A stretch of DNA of 32,032 bases. Source: a virus. The stretch is from the IMG/VR virus record IMGVR_UViG_3300032229_000578, positions 1 through 32,032 of that record; one strand, 5' to 3'. The notes below the pieces were generated by a model. That model did not search any database. It worked only from the letters and a program-made list of their open reading frames with translations, and was not told the origin of the DNA. Below, one piece after another: positions 11,383 through 18,956 of the stretch. The position numbers and the translations under genes are program-made. Every line of letters begins with the position of its first letter. Position 1 is the first letter of the stretch.

Positions 11383-11384
11383 AT

Positions 11385-11784
11385 TGGTGGAGGTAGAGGG
11401 ATTCGAACCCTCGTCTTGCCCATCTCGACAATAAATGACTACACGCTTAGGACAACATTTAAGCTAATGTTCCGAAATTTCACAATTCCCTTATTTTTAA
11501 AGTGGTTCGGTTTACTGAGAACTAATCCTCCACTTGTTTCTTTTAAGATAGAAACCACACCCCTTACAAAGACTTCTGTTCCTGGGTTTATGTCTTCCCG
11601 ACCCGATGGTTCTTCCTAATCTGATTAGGCTGCAACCGTAGCATCTTCACGGACTAATCCGATAGCTGCCATTTTGTTTAAAACGTTGCCGTTTAATTGT
11701 TGACTCCATAGATTAAAGTGATAGGAACCCTCTCACTGCGTGCCACGTATCCCCAACTATGTCAATCGATACCAGTGTACCCCC
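11385..11784 (-). ncRNA. ssrA: tmRNA (SsrA)
   Basis: 400 nt with encoded CCA (11387-11385). The acceptor GGGGGTA (5' end at 11784) pairs with TACCTCC and has a G-U at the third pair, the alanine identity element. The 5' end GGGGGTACACTGGTATCGAT resembles the conserved tmRNA start, and the 3' T-arm is AGGG-TTCGAAT-CCCT. The tag frame ends LVREDATVAA before TAA at 11627-11625, and that stop lies in the hairpin CCTAATC/GATTAGG typical of tmRNA. Read from GGC at 11690 the tag is 21 residues, long for a bacterial tag. It rescues stalled ribosomes and marks products for Clp-type proteases; no smpB is in the window, so host SmpB would be used. Confidence 0.93.
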
Positions 11785-11786
11785 AT

Positions 11787-11801
11787 ATTTTCAAAGAACA
11801 A
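11787..11801 (-). promoter_or_regulatory. boxA-like motif in tmRNA leader
   Basis: TTGTTCTTTGAAAAT on the - strand ends two bases before the mature tmRNA 5' end. The core GTTCTTTGA equals that before tRNA-Val and before element T1. Confidence 0.5.
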
Positions 11802-11888
11802 TAAAATCACTTTCACCCCCTGTATAACTTTCGTTGGATGCTTAAGGTCAGCCTTAACTATTAAGGGAGCCACCCGTGATTTGTTCTA

Positions 11889-11919
11889 CAAAGGTAAGTA
11901 TAAATATGAATATTCCAAA
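11889..11919 (-). promoter_or_regulatory. Bacteroidota-type promoter of tmRNA
   Basis: On the - strand: TTTG (11919-11916), 19-bp spacer, TACCTTTG (11896-11889). It gives a leader of about 100 nt with hairpin TTAAGG-CTGA-CCTTAA. It overlaps the start of the divergent gene at 11906. Confidence 0.75.
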
Positions 11920-13774
11920 GAGAATTGATATTTATAGTAAAAAAAAATATCCTGTGATAATAATTGAAGGTAAAAAGGAAGATGTTGCAAAACGACTTAA
12001 ACAAAGGTTTGAGTATGATGGTCCATTCATTGACAGGATATTAAACACGGACCCAACAAACTACAAATACGTTGAGTATATTGCGAAGAAACTCGAAAAA
12101 ATTATACCTGAATTGGCAGGTGCAAAGGGTGGATTGAATGTCCAACAGGGTGAAGCTCTACAAGATTTATTTGGAACAATCATTCCTTGGTTCCACGCCA
12201 ATGTTAATAGAATAACTGAAGACGATATTTGGAATGCAGAAACTGCATTTAGGGGTGACATGAATAATGAATATGTTGTACCAAACATTGAAGGGATTGC
12301 TCGTTCACCAAAAGATATTAATCAATACGAAAACCCTCAATTCATTAAGAAATTAATGTCTACAATTGATAGTAGAAAAACTCAAAGACAAATTGAAAGG
12401 GAGATTAAGACCCAAGCCGATAAAATTTATGAAGATGATGAGGTATTGGTAGTTAGACCAAAATCACATTCAGCATCTTGTTATTATGGTGCCAACACAA
12501 AATGGTGTACAACTCAAAAAGGACATACAGGATATTTTGACAAATATTATAGAGAGGGTAAGTTGTATTATTTCTTAAATAAAAAGACCAATAATAAAAT
12601 TGCGTTGTTTCGAAATGAGGATGAAAGACAAACTGAAGTATTCGATGCTCAAGATGCAAGAAGAGATTTGGAATACCTTAGAGAAAACTTCCCAAACCAA
12701 ACAGACCTTATTGACGATTTAACTGGTGTTGGTGAATTTGTTAAAAAGTTGAGGGAATACTCAAGAGGAGTAATTAATTCTAAAGAACTTGAAAAGTCTG
12801 ACCCAGCAATTCTTGAAGTTATACCCAAAGACCCATTAGGTCAAAGTCAAATTATTATTGATTTTAAGAATGATGATAATTTTTTCAAACTTTTTGATGT
12901 AAGTGAGGATGATATTTGGTTCATGAATGCAATAAATTCATATTATAGTGATTATGAATTTATTGATTCTTATACTGTTGAACAAGATTGGAAAGAAGGA
13001 TATATTGTTTTTGGTGATTTGAATGATGAGAATAAGGAAAAATTACAACAAATCGCAGAACTAATACTGCCATCAAAAGAGTTTAATTTACAAGATGATG
13101 AATACAGACAAGAATTAGCAGAAACATTATTGGATTTATTTGAGAGAGAAACCGATAATATTCTTAGTGATTATTTTGTAGAAAAAAATAGAGAGATGAC
13201 TATTACTGCCAGAAACTCTATTAATGAAGAAATTAATAAAGTTTTAGAATCTTCAGGTTTTAGAGTTAAAAGGGGGTATGATGAGTTTGTAACAACTGCA
13301 GCAAATTTAATAATGTGGTCTGTAAAATTTGGTATTAATAAAACCGATATTATTTCATTATTCAAACAAATTGTTGAAAACAATGGTGGTAGTATGGGTG
13401 GATGGGCTGAAGACCAATATGAATATCAGGACTATGAAAATTTTGATAGTGAATCATTTAACAGAGAAGTTGATATACAATTAGATAACATCTTAGAAAA
13501 AATTGAAGATAGTGGGACTCAAATTAATGAGTTTGTAAGTTTAAGAAACCGTATTTTAAGTAAATTTAAATTAAATAAGTGGTACGAATTACCAAAAAAT
13601 AAAAGAGATACATTTAAAATAACGGGGTTCGATAGTGATGACATGAAAATAGAAGTCCAATTCATCAGGTTTATTGATTCAAAAGGTGGGGGATTAAATA
13701 CTAAAAAAATGAGTGAGGAAAATTTTTATCATTTTTTATACCAACCAGAGTTATTTAAATTTGATGAAGTCTAA
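11906..13774 (+). CDS. phage protein with SxxYGxxTxWCTT domain (paralogue 2)
   Basis: 622 residues from MNIPKRIDIYSKKK; an upstream ATG at 11876 would run into the tmRNA promoter. It shares with the gene at 9803-11332 the YPVIIIEGKKED segment (residues about 15-26) and the block VVRPKSHSASCYYGANTKWC (about 181-200) with TT..YFDKY..LYYFL..IALF..EVFDAQD after it. The long remainder is acidic and probably helical. A GATATTTATA motif lies inside the first codons (11927-11936); if it is a promoter, translation would begin later, perhaps at the GTG at 11954 just before IIIEGKKED. Function unknown. The two paralogues flank the tmRNA on both sides. Confidence 0.8.
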   Translation: MNIPKRIDIYSKKKYPVIIIEGKKEDVAKRLKQRFEYDGPFIDRILNTDPTNYKYVEYIAKKLEKIIPELAGAKGGLNVQQGEALQDLFGTIIPWFHANVNRITEDDIWNAETAFRGDMNNEYVVPNIEGIARSPKDINQYENPQFIKKLMSTIDSRKTQRQIEREIKTQADKIYEDDEVLVVRPKSHSASCYYGANTKWCTTQKGHTGYFDKYYREGKLYYFLNKKTNNKIALFRNEDERQTEVFDAQDARRDLEYLRENFPNQTDLIDDLTGVGEFVKKLREYSRGVINSKELEKSDPAILEVIPKDPLGQSQIIIDFKNDDNFFKLFDVSEDDIWFMNAINSYYSDYEFIDSYTVEQDWKEGYIVFGDLNDENKEKLQQIAELILPSKEFNLQDDEYRQELAETLLDLFERETDNILSDYFVEKNREMTITARNSINEEINKVLESSGFRVKRGYDEFVTTAANLIMWSVKFGINKTDIISLFKQIVENNGGSMGGWAEDQYEYQDYENFDSESFNREVDIQLDNILEKIEDSGTQINEFVSLRNRILSKFKLNKWYELPKNKRDTFKITGFDSDDMKIEVQFIRFIDSKGGGLNTKKMSEENFYHFLYQPELFKFDEV

Positions 13775-13791
13775 ATAAAGTTCTATATTTG
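13760..13791 (+). promoter_or_regulatory. Bacteroidota-type promoter of the peptidase gene
   Basis: TTTG (13760-13763), 20-bp spacer, TATATTTG (13784-13791), exact consensus. The ATG is five bases further, so the transcript would have almost no leader. Confidence 0.8.
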
Positions 13792-13795
13792 TTCC

Positions 13796-14635
13796 ATGGA
13801 GCAAAATTTAGAATTACTTAAAGCCGTTTTGAGCGTACCGAGTGCAACTTATCACGAGGACAGAATGGTTGAGTTTTTGGTTAACTGGTTAACTGAAAAT
13901 AATATTGAACACTACGTAGACCAATATAATAACGTCTACGCAACAAAACAAGAATCCAAAGAACTTCCTGAAGGTTTTTATTTCCCATGTGTAATTTCAC
14001 ATACGGATACGGTACACGGACTTAACGATATTAATGTTCGTGAGGAAATGTTACCTAACGCCCAAAAAGAAATCAAATTATCTTACAAGGGGTACGATAA
14101 CGATGGTGAACCGACAGGTATTGGTGGTGATGACAAATGTGGTGTATTTGCATGTCTTACACTATTGAAGGAATTACCTTATGTTAAGGCGGCATTCTTT
14201 GTAGCTGAAGAAACAGGTTGTCATGGTTCAATGAAAGCTGACCCATCATTCTTTGAAAATGTTGGTTATGGTATTCAGTTCGACGCACCTGAGAATTGGA
14301 TGATTACAGAAAAATGTTTTGGTCAGGTACTGTTTGATAGAGAAACCGAGTTCTTTGATGCATGTGACGAAATATTAACTGAAGGTATGGGTAATAGAAT
14401 GAGATACATGGTTCACCCTTACACTGACGTATATGCGTTAAGAGGTAAGTTTGACTTCTCTTGTATTAATTTTTCAATTGGATACTACCAATACCACACA
14501 AAGCATGAATATGTCGTTGTTGAGGACGTAATGAACGGTATCGAAATGGGTAAGAAAATGATTGATAAACTTGGTCATAAATTACACTACAAACAAATGG
14601 TTGAAAATGGTTGGAAATCCAAATGGGTTTTTTAA
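13796..14635 (+). CDS. M20-type metallopeptidase, peptidase T-like
   Basis: 279 residues. The order of metal and catalytic motifs fits the M20/peptidase T group: SHTDTVHG near 68-75 (first His, catalytic Asp), GIGGDDKCGV near 109-118 (bridging Asp), AEETGCHGS near 138-146 (catalytic Glu and metal Glu), FDAPE near 161 (Asp) and HTKHEYV near 239 (last His). The lid domain of M20 enzymes is short. It should remove N-terminal residues from small peptides using two zinc ions in the cytoplasm. A role in recycling peptides made by Clp proteases would fit the neighbouring genes but is inference. It has its own promoter and terminator. Confidence 0.82.
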   Translation: MEQNLELLKAVLSVPSATYHEDRMVEFLVNWLTENNIEHYVDQYNNVYATKQESKELPEGFYFPCVISHTDTVHGLNDINVREEMLPNAQKEIKLSYKGYDNDGEPTGIGGDDKCGVFACLTLLKELPYVKAAFFVAEETGCHGSMKADPSFFENVGYGIQFDAPENWMITEKCFGQVLFDRETEFFDACDEILTEGMGNRMRYMVHPYTDVYALRGKFDFSCINFSIGYYQYHTKHEYVVVEDVMNGIEMGKKMIDKLGHKLHYKQMVENGWKSKWVF

Positions 14636-14640
14636 TTAGG

Positions 14641-14671
14641 AATCGGGTGAGAAATCATCCGATTTTTTTTT
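14641..14671 (+). terminator. rho-independent terminator
   Basis: AATCGGGTGA-GAAA-TCATCCGATT is a 10-bp stem (one G-T) with a GAAA loop and an eight-T tail, six bases after the peptidase stop. Confidence 0.88.
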
Positions 14672-14924
14672 ACTTCTTTTTTATCTTAACACAATTAGGG
14701 TATCTTTTACCGAACATAGTTTTCATACCTTTTTGGGTATAACCCTTCCAACATCTTTCAGTTAATTCACCCTCTTTTATTGGTTCGTTATCGTGACCAC
14801 ATTTATGACAGATATATAAGTCATCACCACCATCGGCAATATCCCATGACCAATCACATTTATCACAAATAATTTTCTTATCCGTGACGGTTTCTCTGAT
14901 AACTCTTCTGATTAAATCTCTCAT
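14670..14924 (-). CDS. small zinc-ribbon protein
   Basis: 84 residues from MRDLIRRVIRETV. Two CxxC pairs, CDKCDW (about 20-25) and CHKCGHD (about 39-45), form a zinc ribbon, with WDIADGGDD between them. The C-terminal half contains CWKGYTQKGMKTMFGKRYPN followed by C, a segment I associate with the ends of various proteins in large T4-like phages. It may bind nucleic acid or protein; no function is established. The start at 14924 is chosen over a longer reading because the late-type motif GTATTTATA ends five bases before it. Confidence 0.72.
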   Translation of the reverse strand: MRDLIRRVIRETVTDKKIICDKCDWSWDIADGGDDLYICHKCGHDNEPIKEGELTERCWKGYTQKGMKTMFGKRYPNCVKIKKK

Positions 14925-14928
14925 CAAA

Positions 14929-14937
14929 TATAAATAC
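14929..14937 (-). promoter_or_regulatory. late-type promoter motif GTATTTATA
   Basis: GTATTTATA on the - strand just before the zinc-ribbon gene; the following bases also complete TATATTTG, so the site contains a host-like -7 element without a matching -33. Confidence 0.5.
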
Positions 14938-14940
14938 ATA

Positions 14941-14971
14941 AAAAAAGGGGATTTTCATCCCCTTTTTTTTA
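14941..14971. terminator. bidirectional terminator
   Basis: GGGGAT-TTTC-ATCCCC (14947-14962) with A run on one side and T run on the other. It ends the Clp gene on the - strand. Confidence 0.85.
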
Positions 14972-14972
14972 A

Positions 14973-16988
14973 TTATCGTCCTTTCTTTTGGAGGACAACA
15001 TTTTCATCCACGACTTTGATGAGATAGGACTTACCTTCAATCACCTTACCCGTTAGAACTTCTTCAGACAATAGGTCTTCAACCTTATCCTGAATTGCTC
15101 TTTTCAATGGACGAGCTCCGTACAGTTCATCGTAACCAATCTTCGCCAAGTACTCGACCAAAGATTCGTCGTAAGTGATTTTGTAGTTCATGTCCGTAAG
15201 ACGAGTCATCAACTTCTTCAACTCAATGTCTGTAATCTTCTTGATGTCTTCTTGACCCAAAGAGTTGAATACAATTGTATCATCGATACGATTGATGAAT
15301 TCAGGTGAGAAGAAGTTTTTCATTTCCTTCATCAACATCTGTTTCTTAGCTTCTTCATTACTGTATGAATTACTTGAGAAACCGATACCTGTTCCAAAAT
15401 CTTGAAGTTTCTTAACACCCAAGTTTGATGTTAGGATAATCAAGGTATTCTTGAAGTTAATCTTACGACCCAAACTATCGGTTACGTGACCATCGTCCAA
15501 GATTTGAAGTAGGATAGTAAACACATCTCTGTGAGCCTTTTCTACCTCGTCAAATAGGATTACCGAGTATGGTTTGTTTTTGACTTTCTCAGTCAACAAT
15601 CCACCTTCTTCATAACCTACGTATCCTGGAGGAGCCCCCACCAATTTGGAAACCGTGTGTTTTTCTTGGTATTCGGACATATCGACACGAATGAGAGCAT
15701 CTTCGGAACCGAACATTTCTTTTGCCAGTTGTTTTGCCAAATACGTCTTACCAACACCTGTTGACCCCAAGAACACGAATGAACCGATTGGACGATTAGG
15801 GTCTTTGATACCCAAACGATTTCTTTTGATTGACTTCGCAATCTTGACAACCGCATTGTTCTGACCGATAACCTTGTCAATCAAAGTCTTGTCCAAATCC
15901 AATAGAGCCTTGGTGTCGTCCACACTCATTTTGCTTACAGGGATTTTAGTCATGTTTGACACTACATCATAAACGTGTTCCAACAAAATGATTTGTTTCT
16001 CTTTTTCCAATTGCTCCTCGAACTTTTGTTTCTCTTGTTCGAGTTTGGACAATAACTTACGTTCTTTGTCTCGGAGTTCCGCAGCTTGCTCGTAGTTTTG
16101 TTTCTTAACTACCTCCATCTTTTGAAGTTTGATGTCCGCCGCCTTTTTCTTCAATTCCTCAATTGCTTCAGGAATCTTTAGGTCTGTTTGCATTCTTGCT
16201 CCGACCTCATCCAAGATATCAAACGCTTTGTCAGGGAACTCACGGTCAGTGATGTAACGGTCTGCCAACTTAACACAGGTTTCAATAACCTCATCACTGT
16301 AGTTCACCTTGTGGAATGATTCGTATTTGTCACGAACATTCTTAAGGATTTGGATTGTCTCATCAACTGATGATGGTTCAACGACTACCTTTTGGAAACG
16401 ACGTTCCAACGCCCCATCTTTTTCAATGTTTTTACGGAACTCATCTAATGTAGTTGCTCCGATACATTGAACTTCCCCACGTGCCAATGCGGGTTTGAAG
16501 ATGTTTGAACCATCCATCGAACCTGAAGAGTTTCCTGAACCTACCAAGGTGTGAATCTCGTCGATGAATACGATGATGTTTGGGTTCGCCTGAAGTTCTT
16601 CGATAATCACTTTCATACGTTCCTCAAACTGACCACGGTATTTGGTACCAGCAACTACTGAAGTTAGGTCAAGATTGACAATACGTTTGTCCACCAAATT
16701 ACGAGGACAATCTCCATTTACAATCTTAATTGCCAAACCTTCAACTAGTGCAGTTTTACCACAACCAGGTTCACCGAGAATAATTGGGTTATTTTTCTTT
16801 CTACGAGAAAGGATTTGAGCAATCCTCAAAATCTCTCGGTCACGACCAATAACGGGGTCAAGTTTACCTGCTTCAGCTAGTTTAATTAAATCCCTACTGA
16901 AATTGTCCAACACAGGTGTGTTAGATTCTCCTGATGATTTGCTTTTTTTGTTCATCGTTTTGTCGTCGTCGTCCATTAAATCGTTCAT
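14973..16988 (-). CDS. clpC: ClpC-like AAA+ unfoldase without N-domain
   Basis: 671 residues. It starts with a short acidic, polar tail in place of the Clp N-domain (about 140 residues in host ClpC/ClpA). AAA domain 1: DPVIGRDREI, Walker A GEPGCGKT (72-79), Walker B VFIDEIH. The middle domain carries a UVR-like segment (YEQAAELRDKERKL). AAA domain 2: Walker A GSTGVGKT, Walker B VILFDEVEKAH, GAPPGYVGYEEGG pore loop. GIGF lies where the ClpP-docking IGF loop is expected. It would unfold proteins for a ClpP-type protease, presumably host ClpP as none is encoded here. Loss of the N-domain implies altered adaptor or substrate choice. The Clp name is by family; ClpA-type is the alternative. Confidence 0.9.
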   Translation of the reverse strand: MNDLMDDDDKTMNKKSKSSGESNTPVLDNFSRDLIKLAEAGKLDPVIGRDREILRIAQILSRRKKNNPIILGEPGCGKTALVEGLAIKIVNGDCPRNLVDKRIVNLDLTSVVAGTKYRGQFEERMKVIIEELQANPNIIVFIDEIHTLVGSGNSSGSMDGSNIFKPALARGEVQCIGATTLDEFRKNIEKDGALERRFQKVVVEPSSVDETIQILKNVRDKYESFHKVNYSDEVIETCVKLADRYITDREFPDKAFDILDEVGARMQTDLKIPEAIEELKKKAADIKLQKMEVVKKQNYEQAAELRDKERKLLSKLEQEKQKFEEQLEKEKQIILLEHVYDVVSNMTKIPVSKMSVDDTKALLDLDKTLIDKVIGQNNAVVKIAKSIKRNRLGIKDPNRPIGSFVFLGSTGVGKTYLAKQLAKEMFGSEDALIRVDMSEYQEKHTVSKLVGAPPGYVGYEEGGLLTEKVKNKPYSVILFDEVEKAHRDVFTILLQILDDGHVTDSLGRKINFKNTLIILTSNLGVKKLQDFGTGIGFSSNSYSNEEAKKQMLMKEMKNFFSPEFINRIDDTIVFNSLGQEDIKKITDIELKKLMTRLTDMNYKITYDESLVEYLAKIGYDELYGARPLKRAIQDKVEDLLSEEVLTGKVIEGKSYLIKVVDENVVLQKKGR

Positions 16989-17005
16989 GTTTTTAAATTG
17001 TTTTA

Positions 17006-17037
17006 CAAATTAACGTCAAATTTCATACATATCCAAA
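17006..17037 (-). promoter_or_regulatory. probable promoter of the Clp gene
   Basis: On the - strand: TTTG (17037-17034), 20-bp spacer, TTAATTTG (17013-17006), one mismatch to TAnnTTTG. The ATG is 17 bases further. The palindromes at 17043-17085 lie directly upstream of the -33 element. Confidence 0.55.
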
Positions 17038-17042
17038 CATTT

Positions 17043-17085
17043 TGACAAATTGTCATGAAAATAATTATTACCTGACATTTTGTCA
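17043..17085. promoter_or_regulatory. pair of palindromic operator-like sites
   Basis: TGACA-AAT-TGTCA (17043-17055) and TGACA-TTT-TGTCA (17073-17085) have centres exactly 30 bp apart, about three helical turns. Both are followed by TG. They sit between the divergent Clp and UVR-protein genes and fit a dimeric regulator bound at two aligned sites. Their place upstream of the Clp -33 element would suit an activator; for the other gene they lie about 25 bp before the late motif. Confidence 0.65.
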
Positions 17086-17109
17086 TGGACTTACCATTTT
17101 TTCTGTTCT

Positions 17110-17118
17110 ATATTTATA
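17110..17118 (+). promoter_or_regulatory. late-type promoter motif ATATTTATA
   Basis: ATATTTATA, 59 bases before the ATG of the UVR-protein gene, giving it a longer leader than other late-type units. Confidence 0.55.
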
Positions 17119-17177
17119 ATGGTATGAAACTTGACTACAACAAAGATAATTAATAAATTTAAATAAAACAAAAAAAT

Positions 17178-17585
17178 ATGTTCGGAAACAGAAGAAACAA
17201 TTTTAACTTTGACGACCTAATGGCTCGTTATGAAAAAATGATGAAGGAGTTCAATAACCTTGATTGGAAAACCTCTAGTTTTGAATCTCCTGATGGGAAT
17301 TACAAGTACACTAGTTATGTAAAGGTATTTGATTTGTCAAATATGTTTGATGACGATAAATCAAAAGAAATGAGTAAGGAAGAATACCTTAACATTAAAC
17401 TTGAAAGGGCTATCGAAATGGAAGATTTTGAAGAAGCAATTAAGTTAAGAGAACAAATTAAAAACTTGGCAACTAATCAAGAAGAAATTAAAAAACTTGA
17501 ACTAGAGTTAAAGGAATCAATCAAAGAACAAAACTTTGAAAGGTCCATCGAGATTAGAGACCAATTAAGAAAATTAAAGTCTTAA
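17178..17585 (+). CDS. UVR-motif protein, McsA-like Clp adaptor candidate
   Basis: 135 residues. Two UVR motifs are in the C-terminal half: LERAIEMEDFEEAIKLREQI (about 77-96) and LKESIKEQNFERSIEIRDQL (about 112-131). UVR motifs occur in UvrB/UvrC, in ClpC/ClpE middle domains and in the ClpC adaptor McsA. The N-terminal half has no zinc Cys pairs, unlike McsA. It is divergent from the ClpC-like gene with two shared palindromes, so a partner role for that unfoldase is likely, though a link to UvrA-type repair cannot be excluded. The start is the only suitable ATG after an A-rich leader. Confidence 0.72.
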   Translation: MFGNRRNNFNFDDLMARYEKMMKEFNNLDWKTSSFESPDGNYKYTSYVKVFDLSNMFDDDKSKEMSKEEYLNIKLERAIEMEDFEEAIKLREQIKNLATNQEEIKKLELELKESIKEQNFERSIEIRDQLRKLKS

Positions 17586-17590
17586 CATAA

Positions 17591-17620
17591 AAACCCTCAC
17601 TAAACGGTGGGGGTTTTATA
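17591..17620 (+). terminator. rho-independent terminator
   Basis: AAACCCTCAC pairs with GTGGGGGTTT (one T-G) around TAAACG, followed by T. It overlaps the late-type motif at 17618-17626, so end of one unit and start of the next are fused. Confidence 0.75.
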
Positions 17621-17626
17621 TTTATA
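17618..17626 (+). promoter_or_regulatory. late-type promoter motif ATATTTATA
   Basis: ATATTTATA ends four bases before the ATG at 17631 and immediately follows a terminator. Confidence 0.6.
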
Positions 17627-17630
17627 CCAT

Positions 17631-17963
17631 ATGAAACCATTTGAAAAATTCTTTAATGAAACTTTAACCTTAAAAGAGTTATTGGAAACATATCTTGAAT
17701 TGAGAAAACATTTTCAAGAAATGGGATTTAGTGAAAAAGATTTGGAGAAGGTTCCCACGATGACGGTCGTAATGTTTAAGTTACAAGACAAGTTTCATTA
17801 TTTAAAACACCGTTTACTTTATGATGCAAATGCTTATGGTTTTGATGTGAGTGATGAGGAACTTAGCAATTACCTTCACCCACTATTACAAAACATAAAC
17901 GAACTAACACCTTTAAGTAAAGATGGCTATCATACGAGAATCAATAGATGGGACGAAGATTAA
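17631..17963 (+). CDS. small acidic protein, unknown
   Basis: 110 residues starting MKPFEKFFNE. A leucine-rich helical first half (LTLKELLETYLELRKHFQEM) and a Tyr/His-rich middle (FHYLKHRLLYDANAYG) can be seen; no known motif. A start further upstream would read through the promoter motif and is rejected. Its last 41 bases overlap the KTSC gene in another frame, so the two are probably translated together. I do not recognise the family. Confidence 0.65.
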   Translation: MKPFEKFFNETLTLKELLETYLELRKHFQEMGFSEKDLEKVPTMTVVMFKLQDKFHYLKHRLLYDANAYGFDVSDEELSNYLHPLLQNINELTPLSKDGYHTRINRWDED

Positions 17964-18165
17964 AAACGAAATTAAATCTTCAAATATTAAATCAAGTGAA
18001 TACGACACAGAATCAAAAGAGTTGGTCGTAGAATTCAATAACGGAGCAAAATACAAGTACGATAACGTACCTCACCAAGTATATACAAAGTTCAGATTAG
18101 CAGAATCCCAAGGTAAATTTTTTACCACTGACATTGCAAAACAATATTCATATAAAAAAGTTTAA
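17923..18165 (+). CDS. KTSC-domain protein
   Basis: 80 residues. From about residue 20 to the end it is one KTSC domain: SSNIKSSEYD, ELVVEFNNGAKYKYDNVP, VYTKFRLAESQGKFF, then the final Y. The domain is named for conserved K, T, S, C positions and is common in phages and in some lysyl-tRNA-synthetase-like proteins; its role is not known, RNA binding having been suggested. The first 18 residues (AIIRESIDGTKIKNEIK) are an added helix. It overlaps the preceding gene. Confidence 0.82.
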   Translation: MAIIRESIDGTKIKNEIKSSNIKSSEYDTESKELVVEFNNGAKYKYDNVPHQVYTKFRLAESQGKFFTTDIAKQYSYKKV

Positions 18166-18174
18166 TTAACGGAC

Positions 18175-18182
18175 TATTTATT
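18175..18182 (+). promoter_or_regulatory. late-type promoter motif TATTTATT
   Basis: TATTTATT followed by AAGG and the ATG of the nucleotidyltransferase gene. Confidence 0.45.
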
Positions 18183-18186
18183 AAGG

Positions 18187-18930
18187 ATGAGTAATTTTCA
18201 AAAAATCCTTAATAGTTTTTCGGTTAAAGATACTTTAAATCCGAAAATTTGGGAAAATCCAAAAAATCCTGACAAATCGGTAATGATACCAAAAGTCAGA
18301 AAAGCACTTATGCTCATTGCAGAAAAGTTTATTGATTATTTGGGTGATGAGGTTTTTGTAGAGGATATTCACCTTACAGGTTCATTGGCAAATTACAACT
18401 GGTCCGAGTTTTCAGATTTTGATTTACATGTAATTGTTGATTTCCAACAATATGAAAACCAATCGGAACTATATAAGGAACTATTCAATCTAAAAAAACA
18501 AGTATTCAATGATAAACATGATATTCGAATATTCGGATATGATGTTGAACTTTATGCTCAAGACGCTGAAGAATCTCATTATAGTTCAGGAGTATATTCT
18601 ATTATGAATAATGAATGGATATCAACACCAAAAAAATTCAAAAATAATGTCGACAAAGAAGTCTTAACAAAAAAGATTGAGTGTTGGACGGAAAAGATTG
18701 ATACTGCAATTGATGAAGGTAAAGATTTAGAAAAAATCAAAGAAAAATTAAAGGAATATAGGAAATCGGGATTGGAAAAAGATGGTGAATTGTCTTATGA
18801 AAATCTTGTTTTTAAATTCTTAAGAAGGTCGGGTCATATTGAAAAGTTATTCGACACGGCAAACAAAGAATTGGATAAAGAACTATCGGTGGAAAGAACA
18901 ATTCAAGAATATTCAAATAATTCACATTAA
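18187..18930 (+). CDS. nucleotidyltransferase-fold protein
   Basis: 247 residues. LTGSLANYNWSEFSDFDLHV near residues 63-82 is the NTase signature: GS followed after ten residues by SDFDLH, giving two metal-binding Asp. DVELY near residue 121 supplies the third acid. The C-terminal half is a charged helical region. Enzymes of this fold transfer a nucleotide to a protein, RNA or small molecule; the fold includes MNT-type toxin-neutralising enzymes. Similar genes lie near capsid genes in other large phages. The target is unknown. It begins a late-type unit. Confidence 0.75.
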   Translation: MSNFQKILNSFSVKDTLNPKIWENPKNPDKSVMIPKVRKALMLIAEKFIDYLGDEVFVEDIHLTGSLANYNWSEFSDFDLHVIVDFQQYENQSELYKELFNLKKQVFNDKHDIRIFGYDVELYAQDAEESHYSSGVYSIMNNEWISTPKKFKNNVDKEVLTKKIECWTEKIDTAIDEGKDLEKIKEKLKEYRKSGLEKDGELSYENLVFKFLRRSGHIEKLFDTANKELDKELSVERTIQEYSNNSH

Positions 18931-18934
18931 TCAT

Positions 18935-18943
18935 ATATTTATT
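18935..18943 (+). promoter_or_regulatory. late-type promoter motif ATATTTATT
   Basis: ATATTTATT, 13 bases before the ATG at 18957. Confidence 0.5.
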
Positions 18944-18956
18944 AAGAAAAAAATAA

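Noticed and set aside
11333-11431. Longer N-terminus for the gene ending at 9803
   Set aside because: That stretch reads through the terminator and T-arm of the tmRNA; the paralogue starts near the IIEGKKED motif.
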